31,535 nt of DNA from Bacillota bacterium (GTDB lineage Bacteria; Bacillota; Clostridia; Christensenellales; Aristaeellaceae): assembly GCA_023425025.1 (NCBI GenBank), contig JAFADG010000057.1:1-31535 (forward strand). Direction: 5' to 3'. This document shows positions 1-7,622 of this stretch, piece after piece. The notes under the pieces were generated by a model that was not told the DNA's origin, did no database searches, and was given only the letters and a program-made list of their open reading frames with translations. The first letter of the stretch is position 1. Every line of letters starts with the position of its first letter. The position numbers and the translations under genes are program-made.

Positions 1-1
1 C

Positions 2-139
2 ACCGGCCCCACGGGCGACACCGGCCCCACGGGCGACACGGGTCCCACTGGTGACACGGGTCCCACGGGCGACACCGGCCCCACTGGTGACACAGGTCCC
101 ACCGGCGATACGGGTCCCACTGGTGACACGGGTCCCGCG
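2..139 (+). repeat. 18-bp tandem repeats encoding collagen triplets
   Basis: Seven consecutive 18-bp units, each encoding TGPTGD, followed by a partial eighth that changes to TGPA. Units differ mostly at third codon positions. The array continues off the left edge, so the true number is unknown. Confidence 0.9.
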
Positions 140-541
140 GTCACGAGTGACAGCATGTCTACGGCCAACACCACTTCGGCGGTTATCGCCGTTGTGGGCG
201 GAGGTACAGATGTACCTCTGCCGGACAACCAAAATCTGAACACATTTACCGTAGATGGTACGGATACTGAATTCACCGTACCGACAACAGGAGAATACCT
301 GATCAGCTATGGCGTGGCTACAACGGTTGCTCTGTTGGTTTCTTCACGCGTATTGCAAAACGGCACGCCGATTGCGGCATCGGTTGTTACACCTACCGTT
401 GCGGCAGACACCATGTCCACTTCTTTTATCGTTCCGCTAACCGCGGGCGACACGCTGACGCTGCAATTGTTCGGTCTGCTGGGAGCTGCCACCCTTCTTG
501 GCGGTGCCAGCACGTATATGACGGTTGTGCGGCTCATCTGA
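2..541 (+). CDS. Collagen-like surface/exosporium protein, 3' part
   Basis: The frame is open from the window edge, so the start is missing. The visible part begins with seven TGPTGD units (Gly-Pro-Thr / Gly-Asp-Thr collagen triplets), then a threonine-rich linker and a roughly 125-residue C-terminal domain rich in Thr, Val and Leu with short beta-strand-like segments, ending TVVRLI. Collagen triplets followed by a compact beta domain are typical of BclA-like exosporium or surface filament proteins of spore-forming Firmicutes, where the C-terminal domain trimerises. That role is inferred from architecture only. A perfect palindrome 19 nt after the stop probably ends transcription. The last codons and the terminator have a second partial copy near 1488-1573. 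Confidence 0.85.
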   Translation, partial: TGPTGDTGPTGDTGPTGDTGPTGDTGPTGDTGPTGDTGPTGDTGPAVTSDSMSTANTTSAVIAVVGGGTDVPLPDNQNLNTFTVDGTDTEFTVPTTGEYLISYGVATTVALLVSSRVLQNGTPIAASVVTPTVAADTMSTSFIVPLTAGDTLTLQLFGLLGAATLLGGASTYMTVVRLI

Positions 542-559
542 TGACTTGGCGTTTCCTTT

Positions 560-603
560 GCACAAAACCTCTTTCCTGCATATGCAGGAAAGAGGTTTTG
601 TGC
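560..603 (+). terminator. Perfect 44-nt palindrome after collagen-like gene
   Basis: Positions 560-581 are exactly complementary to 582-603, giving a stem with AAAACC/GGTTTT near its base. No long T tract follows, but placement right after a stop codon suggests a terminator. Its core, CTTTCCTGC/GCAGGAAAG, is shared with the hairpin at 1542-1573. Confidence 0.65.
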
Positions 604-735
604 AATATTCTTCTCTTCATCTGTTTGAACGATGCAACGTAAAGCGCTTTGATTCTTTTCAATGGATTCTCGACCTTGCTTCAAATGTCTGTTCTAGGAA
701 GCCTGATACCCAGCAGGTCATTTTACCTTTATATT

Positions 736-753
736 GACTATGGTAATATAGTC
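736..753. promoter_or_regulatory. Inverted repeat upstream of RHH gene
   Basis: GACTAT, a 6-nt spacer and ATAGTC form a perfect 6+6 dyad about 70 bp upstream of the RHH gene promoter. It could be a regulator binding site. No other support. Confidence 0.3.
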
Positions 754-786
754 TCAAGGACGGCATTCCACTCTTATACATAATTG

Positions 787-830
787 TTGGCGGTAATTTA
801 ATGCTTGATTTATTGGCGGTATTTAATTAT
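787..830 (+). promoter_or_regulatory. Two direct TTGGCGGTA repeats, likely operators
   Basis: TTGGCGGTAATTTAAT (787-802) and TTGGCGGTATTTAATTAT (813-830) are direct repeats 26 bp apart that flank and overlap the -35 box and spacer of the promoter at 805-833. The gene behind it encodes a ribbon-helix-helix protein, a family that often binds such repeats to control its own promoter. Autoregulation is inferred. Confidence 0.55.
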
Positions 831-833
831 AAT
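805..833 (+). promoter_or_regulatory. Sigma-A promoter of the RHH gene
   Basis: TTGATT (805-810), a 17-nt spacer and a consensus TATAAT (828-833), 30 bp before the start codon at 863. It lies inside the TTGGCGG repeats. Confidence 0.7.
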
Positions 834-862
834 AGCGTTGTTGGCAAAGAAAGGGGGTGAAC

Positions 863-1033
863 ATGCCACGAAAACAACGAGGGCGGCCCGTTTCGGATAA
901 TCCAAAAACTTTGCGTGTTGACGTGCGCCTAACCGAGGAAGAATTATGCTTGTTAGATGAATATTGCAAGCAAAAAGGTGTATCACGTCCCCAAGGATTG
1001 CGTGACGGCATTTATGCTCTCAATAAAAAATAA
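863..1033 (+). CDS. Ribbon-helix-helix DNA-binding protein
   Basis: A 56-residue basic protein starting MPRKQRGRP, preceded by AAGGGGGTG at the right spacing. The N-terminus is a basic arm; residues 17-25 (TLRVDVRLT) look like the DNA-contacting beta strand, followed by two short helices (EEELCLLDEYCKQKG and a second from SRPQGLRDG). This matches the small CopG/Arc-type RHH repressors of mobile elements in Clostridia. It lies just upstream of a DUF6809-like gene, a pair I recall from such elements. No recombinase or conjugation gene remains nearby, so it may be an orphan. It probably regulates its own promoter through the repeats at 787-830. Confidence 0.75.
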   Translation: MPRKQRGRPVSDNPKTLRVDVRLTEEELCLLDEYCKQKGVSRPQGLRDGIYALNKK

Positions 1034-1035
1034 GA

Positions 1036-1083
1036 GAAGTGGCGCGCTGTTGGCAAACGGACTACGCCACTTCCCCAGCCAGC
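1036..1083 (+). terminator. Hairpin downstream of RHH gene
   Basis: GAAGTGGCG (1036-1044) pairs with CGCCACTTC (1075-1083), starting two bases after the RHH stop codon. There is no T tract, so it may be a weak terminator or a mobile-element structure. Confidence 0.4.
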
Positions 1084-1179
1084 ACATGCCCAAAAGCAAA
1101 TGCGGCGTAAATAATATAGCATGCGCTGTCAGTTCTTTCAAGGCATTGTTGGAGAGCAGTGATGAAAGGACGGATATAT

Positions 1180-1478
1180 ATGATAAACATTTTAGAGGAA
1201 TTTGCCCGAGGGAATACTTCCGTGGAATCATGCTTTTTCAAAAGGGGCTCACGATATGGACGCGTTATGAAAACGCTGTCGGACAACGAAGAAAAGCTTT
1301 TGACGTCTTTAAGCGGAGAAGCTAAAAAACGCTTGAAAAGTTTATTGAAGCGCAGGCAAAAATCAACCTTTTGTCTGGTATTGACAGGTTTATATGCGGC
1401 TACCGATTAGGGGTGCTCATGACCATTGAAGTCTATGCAGGGAGAAACGATTTTATTGTCGGAGAAGAGGAGCGCTGA
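1180..1478 (+). pseudogene. DUF6809-like protein, frameshifted
   Basis: Translation from ATG 1180 (AAAGGA upstream) gives MINILEEFARGNTSVES and continues well to about KKRLKSL near 1340. That frame then drifts and stops at 1410. The -1-shifted frame resumes with FIEAQAKINLLSGIDRF and runs through GYRLGVLMTIEVYAG to a stop at 1476-1478. The two halves together give about 99 residues resembling small DUF6809 proteins of Clostridial mobile elements. One base seems to be missing near 1338-1342 in the run AAAAGTTTATTG. The family has no known function that I can state. A sequencing error would produce the same picture. Confidence 0.7.
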
Positions 1479-1487
1479 CATGCAAAA

Positions 1488-1517
1488 TACGTTATAACGG
1501 TTGCGCGGATTATCTGA
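1488..1517 (+). pseudogene. 3' remnant of a second collagen-like gene
   Basis: The nine codons before the TGA at 1515-1517 read YVITVARII. The collagen-like gene at 2-541 ends with TYMTVVRLI, and the DNA stays similar through the stop, a shared GGCGTTTCCT and the terminator core. Only this tail is left; the sequence directly upstream belongs to the DUF6809 region. Confidence 0.6.
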
Positions 1518-1541
1518 TTAGTCGGCGTTTCCTGTTCAAAA

Positions 1542-1573
1542 GACCCTTTTCCTGCGCGTGCAGGAAAAGGGTC
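1542..1573 (-). terminator. Terminator of the HTH-TPR gene, possibly bidirectional
   Basis: A 14-bp perfect stem (1542-1555 with 1560-1573) and a 4-nt loop. Read on the - strand it follows the stop codon of the regulator after 8 nt and runs into TTTTGAA, a good intrinsic terminator. It also lies downstream of the collagen-like remnant on the + strand. Confidence 0.8.
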
Positions 1574-1581
1574 CTATACAG

Positions 1582-2355
1582 TTATTCCAAAAAGCCTGAT
1601 ATCCGGCTCATCATTTCATCAATGCCCGCGGCGGCATGTCCGCTGTCCGGCAAACCTGTGCCGATGATTCCCTGATATCCTTGCGCATTTATACCATCAA
1701 GACGCATATGGAGGAAGGCCAAAACCGTCGTTATGGATGCGCGCAGGGCGTTTTTGTATTCCTGCTCATCCATCAACTCGGGCAAAAGCATTTCACGGCT
1801 TTCCCAGATATGCGGCAGCGTTTTTGCCAATGCCACCGCCTTTTGACGCTGCCCCATATGCTGATAGAGAAAGCAAAGGTTTGCCCTGGTGGTGCTTCTG
1901 ATTTTCTCGTTGGCGCAGTTGTCCAAAACGCGTTCGCTGAGCATAAGGGCTTCCTCCAGCGCGCTGTGCCCCAAGGCAGCGCGCATGTGCTCGCTTGAAA
2001 GGGCGATGGCCAGTTCCGACAGCAGACCGTAGTTGTTTGGAAAAAGCTTGAGGGCTTTTCTCAAAACATGAACTGCCTCCTGGTATTGCTTGCCGGTTTC
2101 CAGTTCATGCACCTGCTTGTATATATCGCCCAGGCGGGATTGCTTGTTGATATCGTTCATGCCCATCAATTCATCGATGGTAACACCAAAGAAATTGGCT
2201 ATGCCCGGCAAAAGAGCAATATCGGGGTAGCAGTCTCCCCGCTCCCATTTGCTGACGGATTGAAAGGAAACGCCTAAAAATTCAGCCAATTCCTCCTGCG
2301 TAATATCCTTTGCTTTCCTCAGCCGCCTCAGGTTGCTGCCAATACATATGTCCAT
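1582..2355 (-). CDS. XRE-family HTH regulator with TPR-like C-terminus
   Basis: A 257-residue protein. Residues 1-60 form a Cro/CI-type helix-turn-helix (NLRRLRKAKDITQEELAEFL, then SFQSVSKWERGDCYPD). The rest is helical with TPR-like segments, for example a helix pair around LRKALKLFPNNYGLLSELA and another around TRANLCFLYQHMGQRQKAVALA. Such regulators often sense a peptide or small ligand through the repeat domain. ATG 2355 was chosen because GGAGGA lies 7 nt upstream; a TTG five codons earlier would overlap that site. It is divergent from the aryl-CoA ligase/ior cluster and may regulate it, which is inferred from position only. Confidence 0.85.
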   Translation of the reverse strand: MDICIGSNLRRLRKAKDITQEELAEFLGVSFQSVSKWERGDCYPDIALLPGIANFFGVTIDELMGMNDINKQSRLGDIYKQVHELETGKQYQEAVHVLRKALKLFPNNYGLLSELAIALSSEHMRAALGHSALEEALMLSERVLDNCANEKIRSTTRANLCFLYQHMGQRQKAVALAKTLPHIWESREMLLPELMDEQEYKNALRASITTVLAFLHMRLDGINAQGYQGIIGTGLPDSGHAAAGIDEMMSRISGFLE

Positions 2356-2396
2356 GCGCCGTTCCTCCAAGCGTGATCAGGTTGCTTTCTGCCTTC

Positions 2397-2424
2397 ATTA
2401 TATCAAGCCGGCGCAAACAGTCCA
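2397..2424 (-). promoter_or_regulatory. Promoter of the HTH-TPR regulator
   Basis: On the - strand TGGACT, a 16-nt spacer and consensus TATAAT, ending about 40 bp before ATG 2355. Confidence 0.6.
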
Positions 2425-2496
2425 TCACCTGTTTGGTGAATCGATTTCAACCCTCCGACGAAACATGCTGCCCATATGGAAATACATACAGAGTAC

Positions 2497-2525
2497 TTTC
2501 ATTTTCAGCCTGGCTTTGTTATACT
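2497..2525 (+). promoter_or_regulatory. Possible promoter of the paaK-ior cluster
   Basis: TTTCAT, a 17-nt spacer and TATACT (2520-2525), about 95 bp upstream of the first ligase gene. The -35 is weak. This is the only reasonable candidate in the divergent intergenic region. Confidence 0.35.
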
Positions 2526-2618
2526 GGTGCGTAGTATCGGGCGGGCATCATGCCTGTCCAGTAGGATGGTTGGGCTCGTCGCGTGTGGGCCCCGCAGTAC
2601 GGAAGGAGCGGCAAAAGG

Positions 2619-3908
2619 ATGTGGAATCCTCATATTGAGGCATGCGATCGGGATGCCATGCGTGCCTTGCAATTGACACGGCTTCAGTGGTCGGTGCGCC
2701 ATGCATATGACCATGTGCCCATGCACCGGGAGAAGATGCAAAAGGCGGGCCTGGTACCGGAAGATATTCGAACGCTTGAAGACATATCTTTGATCCCGTT
2801 GACCGGCAAGCTGGAGCTGAGGGAGCAGTATCCCTTCAAGCTGCTGGCCGTGCCGATGAAGGAAGTCGTCCGCATTCACGCCTCCAGCGGCACAACCGGC
2901 AAACCCATCACCGCCGGCTATACCAAGGCAGACCTGGACATGTGGGCGGAAAACATCGCCCGCATCGTTGCGGCCGCCGGGGTTACGGCGGAGGATATCG
3001 CCCAGATTTCCTTTGGCTATACGCTGTTCACCGGCGCCTTCGGCCTGCACGGCGGGCTGGAAAAGGTCGGTGCGGCCATCATACCCATTTCCGGCGGCAA
3101 TACCGAGCGGCAGATCAACGTCATGCGGGATTTTGGGGCCACGGCCCTCATTTGCACCCCCAGCTATGCCATGTACATGGCCGAGATGGCGGAGCAGATG
3201 GGCGCGATGGGGGATATCCGTTTGCGGGTCGGCCTGTTTGGCGGCGAAGGCTCCACCGAGGAGATGCGTGCTGAAATTGAGCGGCGCTGGGGCATCCTCG
3301 CCACGGAAAATTATGGCCTTACCGAGATCATCGGCCCGGGCGTCTCCGGGGAATGCGCGTGCAAAAAGGGCATGCACATCAATGAGGATCACTTTTATCC
3401 GGAAATCATCGATCCCGATACAGGCGAGGTGTTGCCCGAGGGCGCGGAGGGCGAATTGGTGCTGACCACGCTGACCAAGGAGGCCCAGCCCACGCTGCGC
3501 TACCGCACCAGGGATATTACAAGGCTTGTTTATGACCGCTGCGACTGTGGGCGCACCCTGGTGCGCATGGAAAAGGTGAAGGGCCGCAGCGACGATATGC
3601 TGATCATAAGAGGCGTGAACGTGTTTCCCTCCCAAATCGAAAGCGTGCTCATGAACCAGCCGGGCATCGGCCCCCATTATGAGATCGTGGTGGACCGCAG
3701 GAATTATATCGACCATCTGGAAGTGAAGACGGAGCTCATCGACGGCAGCCTGCTGGAAAAGTGGAGCGAGCTGGAGGCGCTGCAAAGGCGCATCCAGGGC
3801 GAAATGCGGACCATCCTGGGCATTGACGTGCAGGTGACTTTCGCTTCTCCCAATACACTGAAGCGCTTTGAGGGGAAAGCGAAGCGGGTGACGGATCTTC
3901 GGAAATAA
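2619..3908 (+). CDS. paaK: Phenylacetate-CoA ligase family protein (copy 1)
   Basis: A 429-residue adenylate-forming enzyme. PaaK-type ligases activate an arylacetate with ATP and CoA through an acyl-adenylate. Visible motifs are the phosphate loop SSGTTGKP at residues 89-96, a YGLTEIIGPG adenine-binding motif, the hinge region YRTRDITRL, and the C-terminal RSDDMLIIRGVNVFPSQIE typical of the PaaK branch. The length fits the family. ATG 2619 has AGGAG about 10 nt upstream. It opens a cluster with iorAB and a second ligase, so the natural substrate may be an aryl acid derived from an aromatic amino acid. In anaerobes the reaction may run towards acid plus ATP. Exact substrate unknown. Confidence 0.9.
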   Translation: MWNPHIEACDRDAMRALQLTRLQWSVRHAYDHVPMHREKMQKAGLVPEDIRTLEDISLIPLTGKLELREQYPFKLLAVPMKEVVRIHASSGTTGKPITAGYTKADLDMWAENIARIVAAAGVTAEDIAQISFGYTLFTGAFGLHGGLEKVGAAIIPISGGNTERQINVMRDFGATALICTPSYAMYMAEMAEQMGAMGDIRLRVGLFGGEGSTEEMRAEIERRWGILATENYGLTEIIGPGVSGECACKKGMHINEDHFYPEIIDPDTGEVLPEGAEGELVLTTLTKEAQPTLRYRTRDITRLVYDRCDCGRTLVRMEKVKGRSDDMLIIRGVNVFPSQIESVLMNQPGIGPHYEIVVDRRNYIDHLEVKTELIDGSLLEKWSELEALQRRIQGEMRTILGIDVQVTFASPNTLKRFEGKAKRVTDLRK

Positions 3909-3933
3909 TGCGTCAAGGAAGTGTTTGTGACCG

Positions 3934-5658
3934 ATGAAGAAACTGATGCTGGGCGACGAAGCGGTTGCCCGCGGGGCTTTTGAAGCAGGCGCAAAGGTGG
4001 TTGCCAGCTATCCCGGCACCCCCAGTACCGAAATCACCGAGTTTGCCGCCCTGTACAAGGAGATCAATTGCGAGTGGGCGCCTAACGAAAAGGTGGCTGC
4101 CGAGGTGGCCTTTGGCGCGGCCATGGCCGGCGCCCGCAGCATGACCTGCATGAAGCACGTGGGCGTAAACGTGGCCGCCGACCCGCTGTTTACCGCAGCC
4201 TATACGGGCGTTGGCGGCGGGCTTGTAGTGGCCTGCGCCGATGACCCGGCCATGCACTCCAGCCAGAACGAGCAGGACAGCCGCTATTACGCCAGGGCCG
4301 CGCACATCCCCATGCTGGAGCCTTCCGACAGCCAGGAATGCAAGGATTTTACGGCGATGGCGTTTTCGCTCAGCGAACAGTATGATACCCCCGTGTTTGT
4401 GCGCCTGACCACCCGCATCGCCCATGCCCGCTCCGCCGTGGAAATGGGCATAAGGACAGAGGCGGAGGTGAAGCCTTACAAGCGGGATTTCATGAAATAC
4501 GTCATGATGCCCGGCATGGCCAGAAAGCGCCATGTGGTGGTGGAGCAGCGAATGAAGGCCATGGCGGAGGATGCCAACGCTTTGCCTATCAACCGGGTGG
4601 AGATGGGGGAAACCTCCCTGGGCATCATCACCAGCGGCGCGTGCTATACCTATGTCAAGGAAGCGTTGCCTCATGCTAGCGTGTTGAAGCTGGGCCTCGT
4701 CCACCCTTTGCCGGAAAAGCTGATCGCGGAGTTTGCGCAAAAGGTGGACCGGCTCGTGGTCATTGAGGAACTGGAACCGGTCATCGAACAGCAGGTGGCG
4801 GCCCTTGGCATTGCCGTGGAGGGCAAAAACCTGACCGGCCTGCAGGGAGAGCTGTCCGTCAGCCGCGTGAAGCAGATCTTTGGACAGGCCGCTGCGGCGG
4901 AGCCCGCCGACACGTTGCCGGCCCGGCCGCCGGTTTTGTGCCCCGGCTGTCCCCACCGCGGCGCTTTTTACGCCATGAAAAGGCTGAAGCTGAACGTGAT
5001 GGGGGATATCGGCTGCTATACCATGGCCGCCTTGCCGCCGCTGAATATGCTGGATGCCTGTCTGTGCATGGGCGCCAGCATCGGCATGGCCTTCGGTGCG
5101 GAAAAGGCCCAGGGGAAAGACTTTTCCCGCAGGACCGTGGCGGTGCTGGGCGACAGCACCTTCATTCACAGCGGCATCACGGCGCTCATTGACGCGGTGT
5201 ACAACGGCGGCACCATCACTGTCGTAATATTGGACAACCGCATCACCGGCATGACCGGCCACCAGCAGAACCCCGCCACCGGCAAGAATATACTGGGCGA
5301 GCCGGCTCCCCAGCTTGATCTGGAAGCATTGTGCGCTGCCTGCGGCGTAAAGCACGTCGTGGTGGTGGATCCCTTTGATCAAAAGGAAATGCAGCGGGTA
5401 TTGAAAGAAGAGACGGCCCGGGAGGAAGTATCCGTCATCATCGCGCGGCGGCCCTGCGTGCTGCTGTTAAAAGACAAGACCATTCCGGCCACGATTGCCG
5501 ATTGCCGCAACTGCGGCGTCTGCCTGGGGCTGGGCTGCCCGGCCATCGAGCGGGGCGATAATGGCATGCGCATCAACGGCGCGCTGTGCGTGGACTGCGG
5601 CCTGTGCGTGGATGTCTGTCCCTTCAAAGCCATTCATGCGGGGAGGGAAAGCAAATGA
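3934..5658 (+). CDS. iorA: Indolepyruvate ferredoxin oxidoreductase, alpha subunit
   Basis: 574 residues. With IorB it oxidatively decarboxylates arylpyruvates (from Trp, Phe, Tyr transamination) to arylacetyl-CoA and reduces ferredoxin. Order of domains: N-terminal pyrimidine-binding domain (ASYPGTPSTEITEF), central domain, TPP-binding core with LCPGCPHRG, GDIGCYTM, GDSTFIHSG (about 406-414) and ILDNRITGMTGHQ, then a C-terminal ferredoxin domain. Cysteines 524, 527, 530 and 535 form the first 4Fe-4S motif and 552, 555, 558 and 562 the second; all eight are present. It starts 25 nt after paaK1, with AAGGAAGTG upstream, and overlaps iorB by 4 nt. Length and motifs look normal. Confidence 0.95.
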   Translation: MKKLMLGDEAVARGAFEAGAKVVASYPGTPSTEITEFAALYKEINCEWAPNEKVAAEVAFGAAMAGARSMTCMKHVGVNVAADPLFTAAYTGVGGGLVVACADDPAMHSSQNEQDSRYYARAAHIPMLEPSDSQECKDFTAMAFSLSEQYDTPVFVRLTTRIAHARSAVEMGIRTEAEVKPYKRDFMKYVMMPGMARKRHVVVEQRMKAMAEDANALPINRVEMGETSLGIITSGACYTYVKEALPHASVLKLGLVHPLPEKLIAEFAQKVDRLVVIEELEPVIEQQVAALGIAVEGKNLTGLQGELSVSRVKQIFGQAAAAEPADTLPARPPVLCPGCPHRGAFYAMKRLKLNVMGDIGCYTMAALPPLNMLDACLCMGASIGMAFGAEKAQGKDFSRRTVAVLGDSTFIHSGITALIDAVYNGGTITVVILDNRITGMTGHQQNPATGKNILGEPAPQLDLEALCAACGVKHVVVVDPFDQKEMQRVLKEETAREEVSVIIARRPCVLLLKDKTIPATIADCRNCGVCLGLGCPAIERGDNGMRINGALCVDCGLCVDVCPFKAIHAGRESK

Positions 5659-6227
5659 GCAATCCCGTATTCGACCTGGTGATCGTAGGCGTAGGCGGCC
5701 AGGGAACGCTGCTGGCCAGCAAGATATTGGGTCACCTCGCCTTGGAAGCAGGCTGCGACGTTAAGGTCAGCGAGGTTCACGGCATGGCCCAGCGGGGCGG
5801 CAGCGTGATTACCCATGTGCGGGTTGGTGAAAAGGTGAACGCGCCCTTGGTAGCCTCCGGCGGTGCCGATTTCCTGCTGGCCTTTGAGGAACTGGAGGCC
5901 GCACGTGCCGCCCATTTTTTGAAGCCCGGCGGCGCCTTGATCGTAAACGTCCAGCGGATACTGCCCATGCCCGTGATCACAGGCTCCGCCAAATATCCGG
6001 AGGAGCCCCTGTGCGCGTCGGAAGAAGTTTGCCGCATGCAGCGCCTGGACGCGCTGCAAATGGCGGAAGCCAGCGGCAGCCAGCGGGCGGTGAACCTGGT
6101 GCTGTTGGGTGCGCTTTCCAGGCATCTGCCCTGGGGAAAGGACGTTTGGCACAAGGCCATCGGGGCCTGTGTGCCGCCCAAAACGCTGGATATCAACCTC
6201 AAAGCGTTTGATCAGGGCGCGCAGTGA
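5655..6227 (+). CDS. iorB: Indolepyruvate ferredoxin oxidoreductase, beta subunit
   Basis: 190 residues. This is the gamma-type 2-oxoacid oxidoreductase domain that completes the IorAB enzyme. The N-terminal VGVGGQGTLLASKILGHLA and the following SEVHGMAQRGGSVITHVRVG are family signatures. The start ATG overlaps the iorA stop (ATGA) with GGGAGGG upstream, so translation is probably coupled and gives equal amounts of both subunits. The second ligase gene follows after 25 nt. No defects seen. Confidence 0.95.
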   Translation: MSNPVFDLVIVGVGGQGTLLASKILGHLALEAGCDVKVSEVHGMAQRGGSVITHVRVGEKVNAPLVASGGADFLLAFEELEAARAAHFLKPGGALIVNVQRILPMPVITGSAKYPEEPLCASEEVCRMQRLDALQMAEASGSQRAVNLVLLGALSRHLPWGKDVWHKAIGACVPPKTLDINLKAFDQGAQ

Positions 6228-6252
6228 CAAAAGAAGAAAGGGGCGAAATCGC

Positions 6253-7554
6253 ATGCACCTGTATTGGAACAAAACCATGGAATGCTTGCCCCGCGAGCAG
6301 CTGCGGGAACTGATGGGCGAACGCCTGCGATCTGTCGTGCGCAGGGTGTATGAAAATGTGCCCTTCTACCGCGACAAAATGCAGGCGCTGGGCATCACGC
6401 CCCAGGATATCAGGGGCGTGGAGGATGTTACCCTTTTGCCCTTTACGGAAAAGGATGACCTGCGAAACAATTACCCCTTTGGCATCTTTGCCGTGCCCCA
6501 ATCGGAAATCGTGCGGATACACGCATCCAGCGGCACGACCGGCAAGCCCTCCGTAGCCGGGTATACCAGCGGCGATATCGACCGCTGGGCGGAGCTGATG
6601 GCCAGGGCCATGTATTGTGCCGGTGTCACCAAGAACGACGTGGTGCAGGTGGCCTACGGCTACGGCCTGTTCACCGGCGGGTTGGGGGCCCATTATGGCG
6701 CGGAGCGGGTAGGGGCCGCGGTGATCCCCATGAGCGGAGGCAACACCCAAAGGCAGCTGATGCTGATGGAGGATTTCGGCTCCACGGCGCTGTGCTGCAC
6801 GCCCTCTTACGCCATCAACCTGGCGGAGTCGCTGCTGGGCGCGGGCATTACCCCGGACCGCATCAAATTGAAGGCCGGCATCTTTGGGGCCGAGCCCTGG
6901 ACCGAGGCCATGCGGGATAAGATCGAGGATATGCTGCATATCGACGCGCTGAACATCTACGGCCTGAGCGAGATCATGGGGCCTGGCGTCAGTATGGAAT
7001 GTTTGGAGAAAAAGGGCATGCACATCTGGGAGGATCATTTCCTGCCGGAGGTGATCGGGCCAAACGGCGAAAGCCTTCCCTACGGCGAGATAGGCGATTT
7101 GACCTTTACCACCTTGACCAAGCACGGCATGCCGCTTTTACGCTACCGCACCCATGACCTGACTACCTTGACCGACGAGCCTTGCGCCTGCGGCCGCACC
7201 CATGTGCGCATGGGCCGCATTACCGGCCGCACCGACGATATGCTGATCGTAAGGGGCGTGAACGTGTTCCCCTCGCAGATTGAGCACGCGCTGTTGCAGG
7301 TGCCTGGGGTAGAACCCCACTATCAGATATTGGTGGACCGCATAGGCGCCATGGACACGGTGGAGGTGCAGGTGGAGTTAAGCCCCCACCTGGTGGGCGA
7401 TACGGTCAAGGCCCTGGAAGCCTTGCAGGCCAGGGTGGCGGCGCAGCTTGGTTCCAGCGCCCTCATCTATGCCGAGGTCAAGCTCTGCCAGCCCGGCAGC
7501 CTGCCCCGCAGCGAGGGCAAGGCCAAGCGCGTCATCGACCGCAGAAAAATGTAA
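6253..7554 (+). CDS. paaK: Phenylacetate-CoA ligase family protein (copy 2)
   Basis: 433 residues, clearly paralogous to the ligase at 2619-3908 along its whole length. Phosphate loop SSGTTGKP at 92-99, NIYGLSEIMGPG, YRTHDLTTL and RTDDMLIVRGVNVFPSQIE are all intact, so both copies should be active. The start ATG has AAAGGGG upstream. Having two ligases around iorAB suggests two different arylacetates, for example phenylacetate and indoleacetate, or a division between activation and ATP-forming hydrolysis; the sequence cannot tell these apart. The ACT-domain gene follows after 68 nt, which may hold a weak promoter (TTCTCA, 17 nt, TATACT at 7584-7589). Confidence 0.9.
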   Translation: MHLYWNKTMECLPREQLRELMGERLRSVVRRVYENVPFYRDKMQALGITPQDIRGVEDVTLLPFTEKDDLRNNYPFGIFAVPQSEIVRIHASSGTTGKPSVAGYTSGDIDRWAELMARAMYCAGVTKNDVVQVAYGYGLFTGGLGAHYGAERVGAAVIPMSGGNTQRQLMLMEDFGSTALCCTPSYAINLAESLLGAGITPDRIKLKAGIFGAEPWTEAMRDKIEDMLHIDALNIYGLSEIMGPGVSMECLEKKGMHIWEDHFLPEVIGPNGESLPYGEIGDLTFTTLTKHGMPLLRYRTHDLTTLTDEPCACGRTHVRMGRITGRTDDMLIVRGVNVFPSQIEHALLQVPGVEPHYQILVDRIGAMDTVEVQVELSPHLVGDTVKALEALQARVAAQLGSSALIYAEVKLCQPGSLPRSEGKAKRVIDRRKM

Positions 7555-7622
7555 AATCTTTTCTCAGTCCGGGAAAATCGGTGTATACTTAAGACAGCAG
7601 GGACCCAAAAGGAGGCGGGATT

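Noticed and set aside
2..139. Regular short repeats that could suggest a CRISPR array
   Set aside because: Units are contiguous 18-mers without spacers and encode collagen triplets in frame.
2505..5382. Long antisense ORFs of 426 and 489 codons opposite the ligase and iorA
   Set aside because: They mirror strongly conserved genes with high GC at third positions, have His/Gly/Ala-rich low-quality translations and no ribosome sites.
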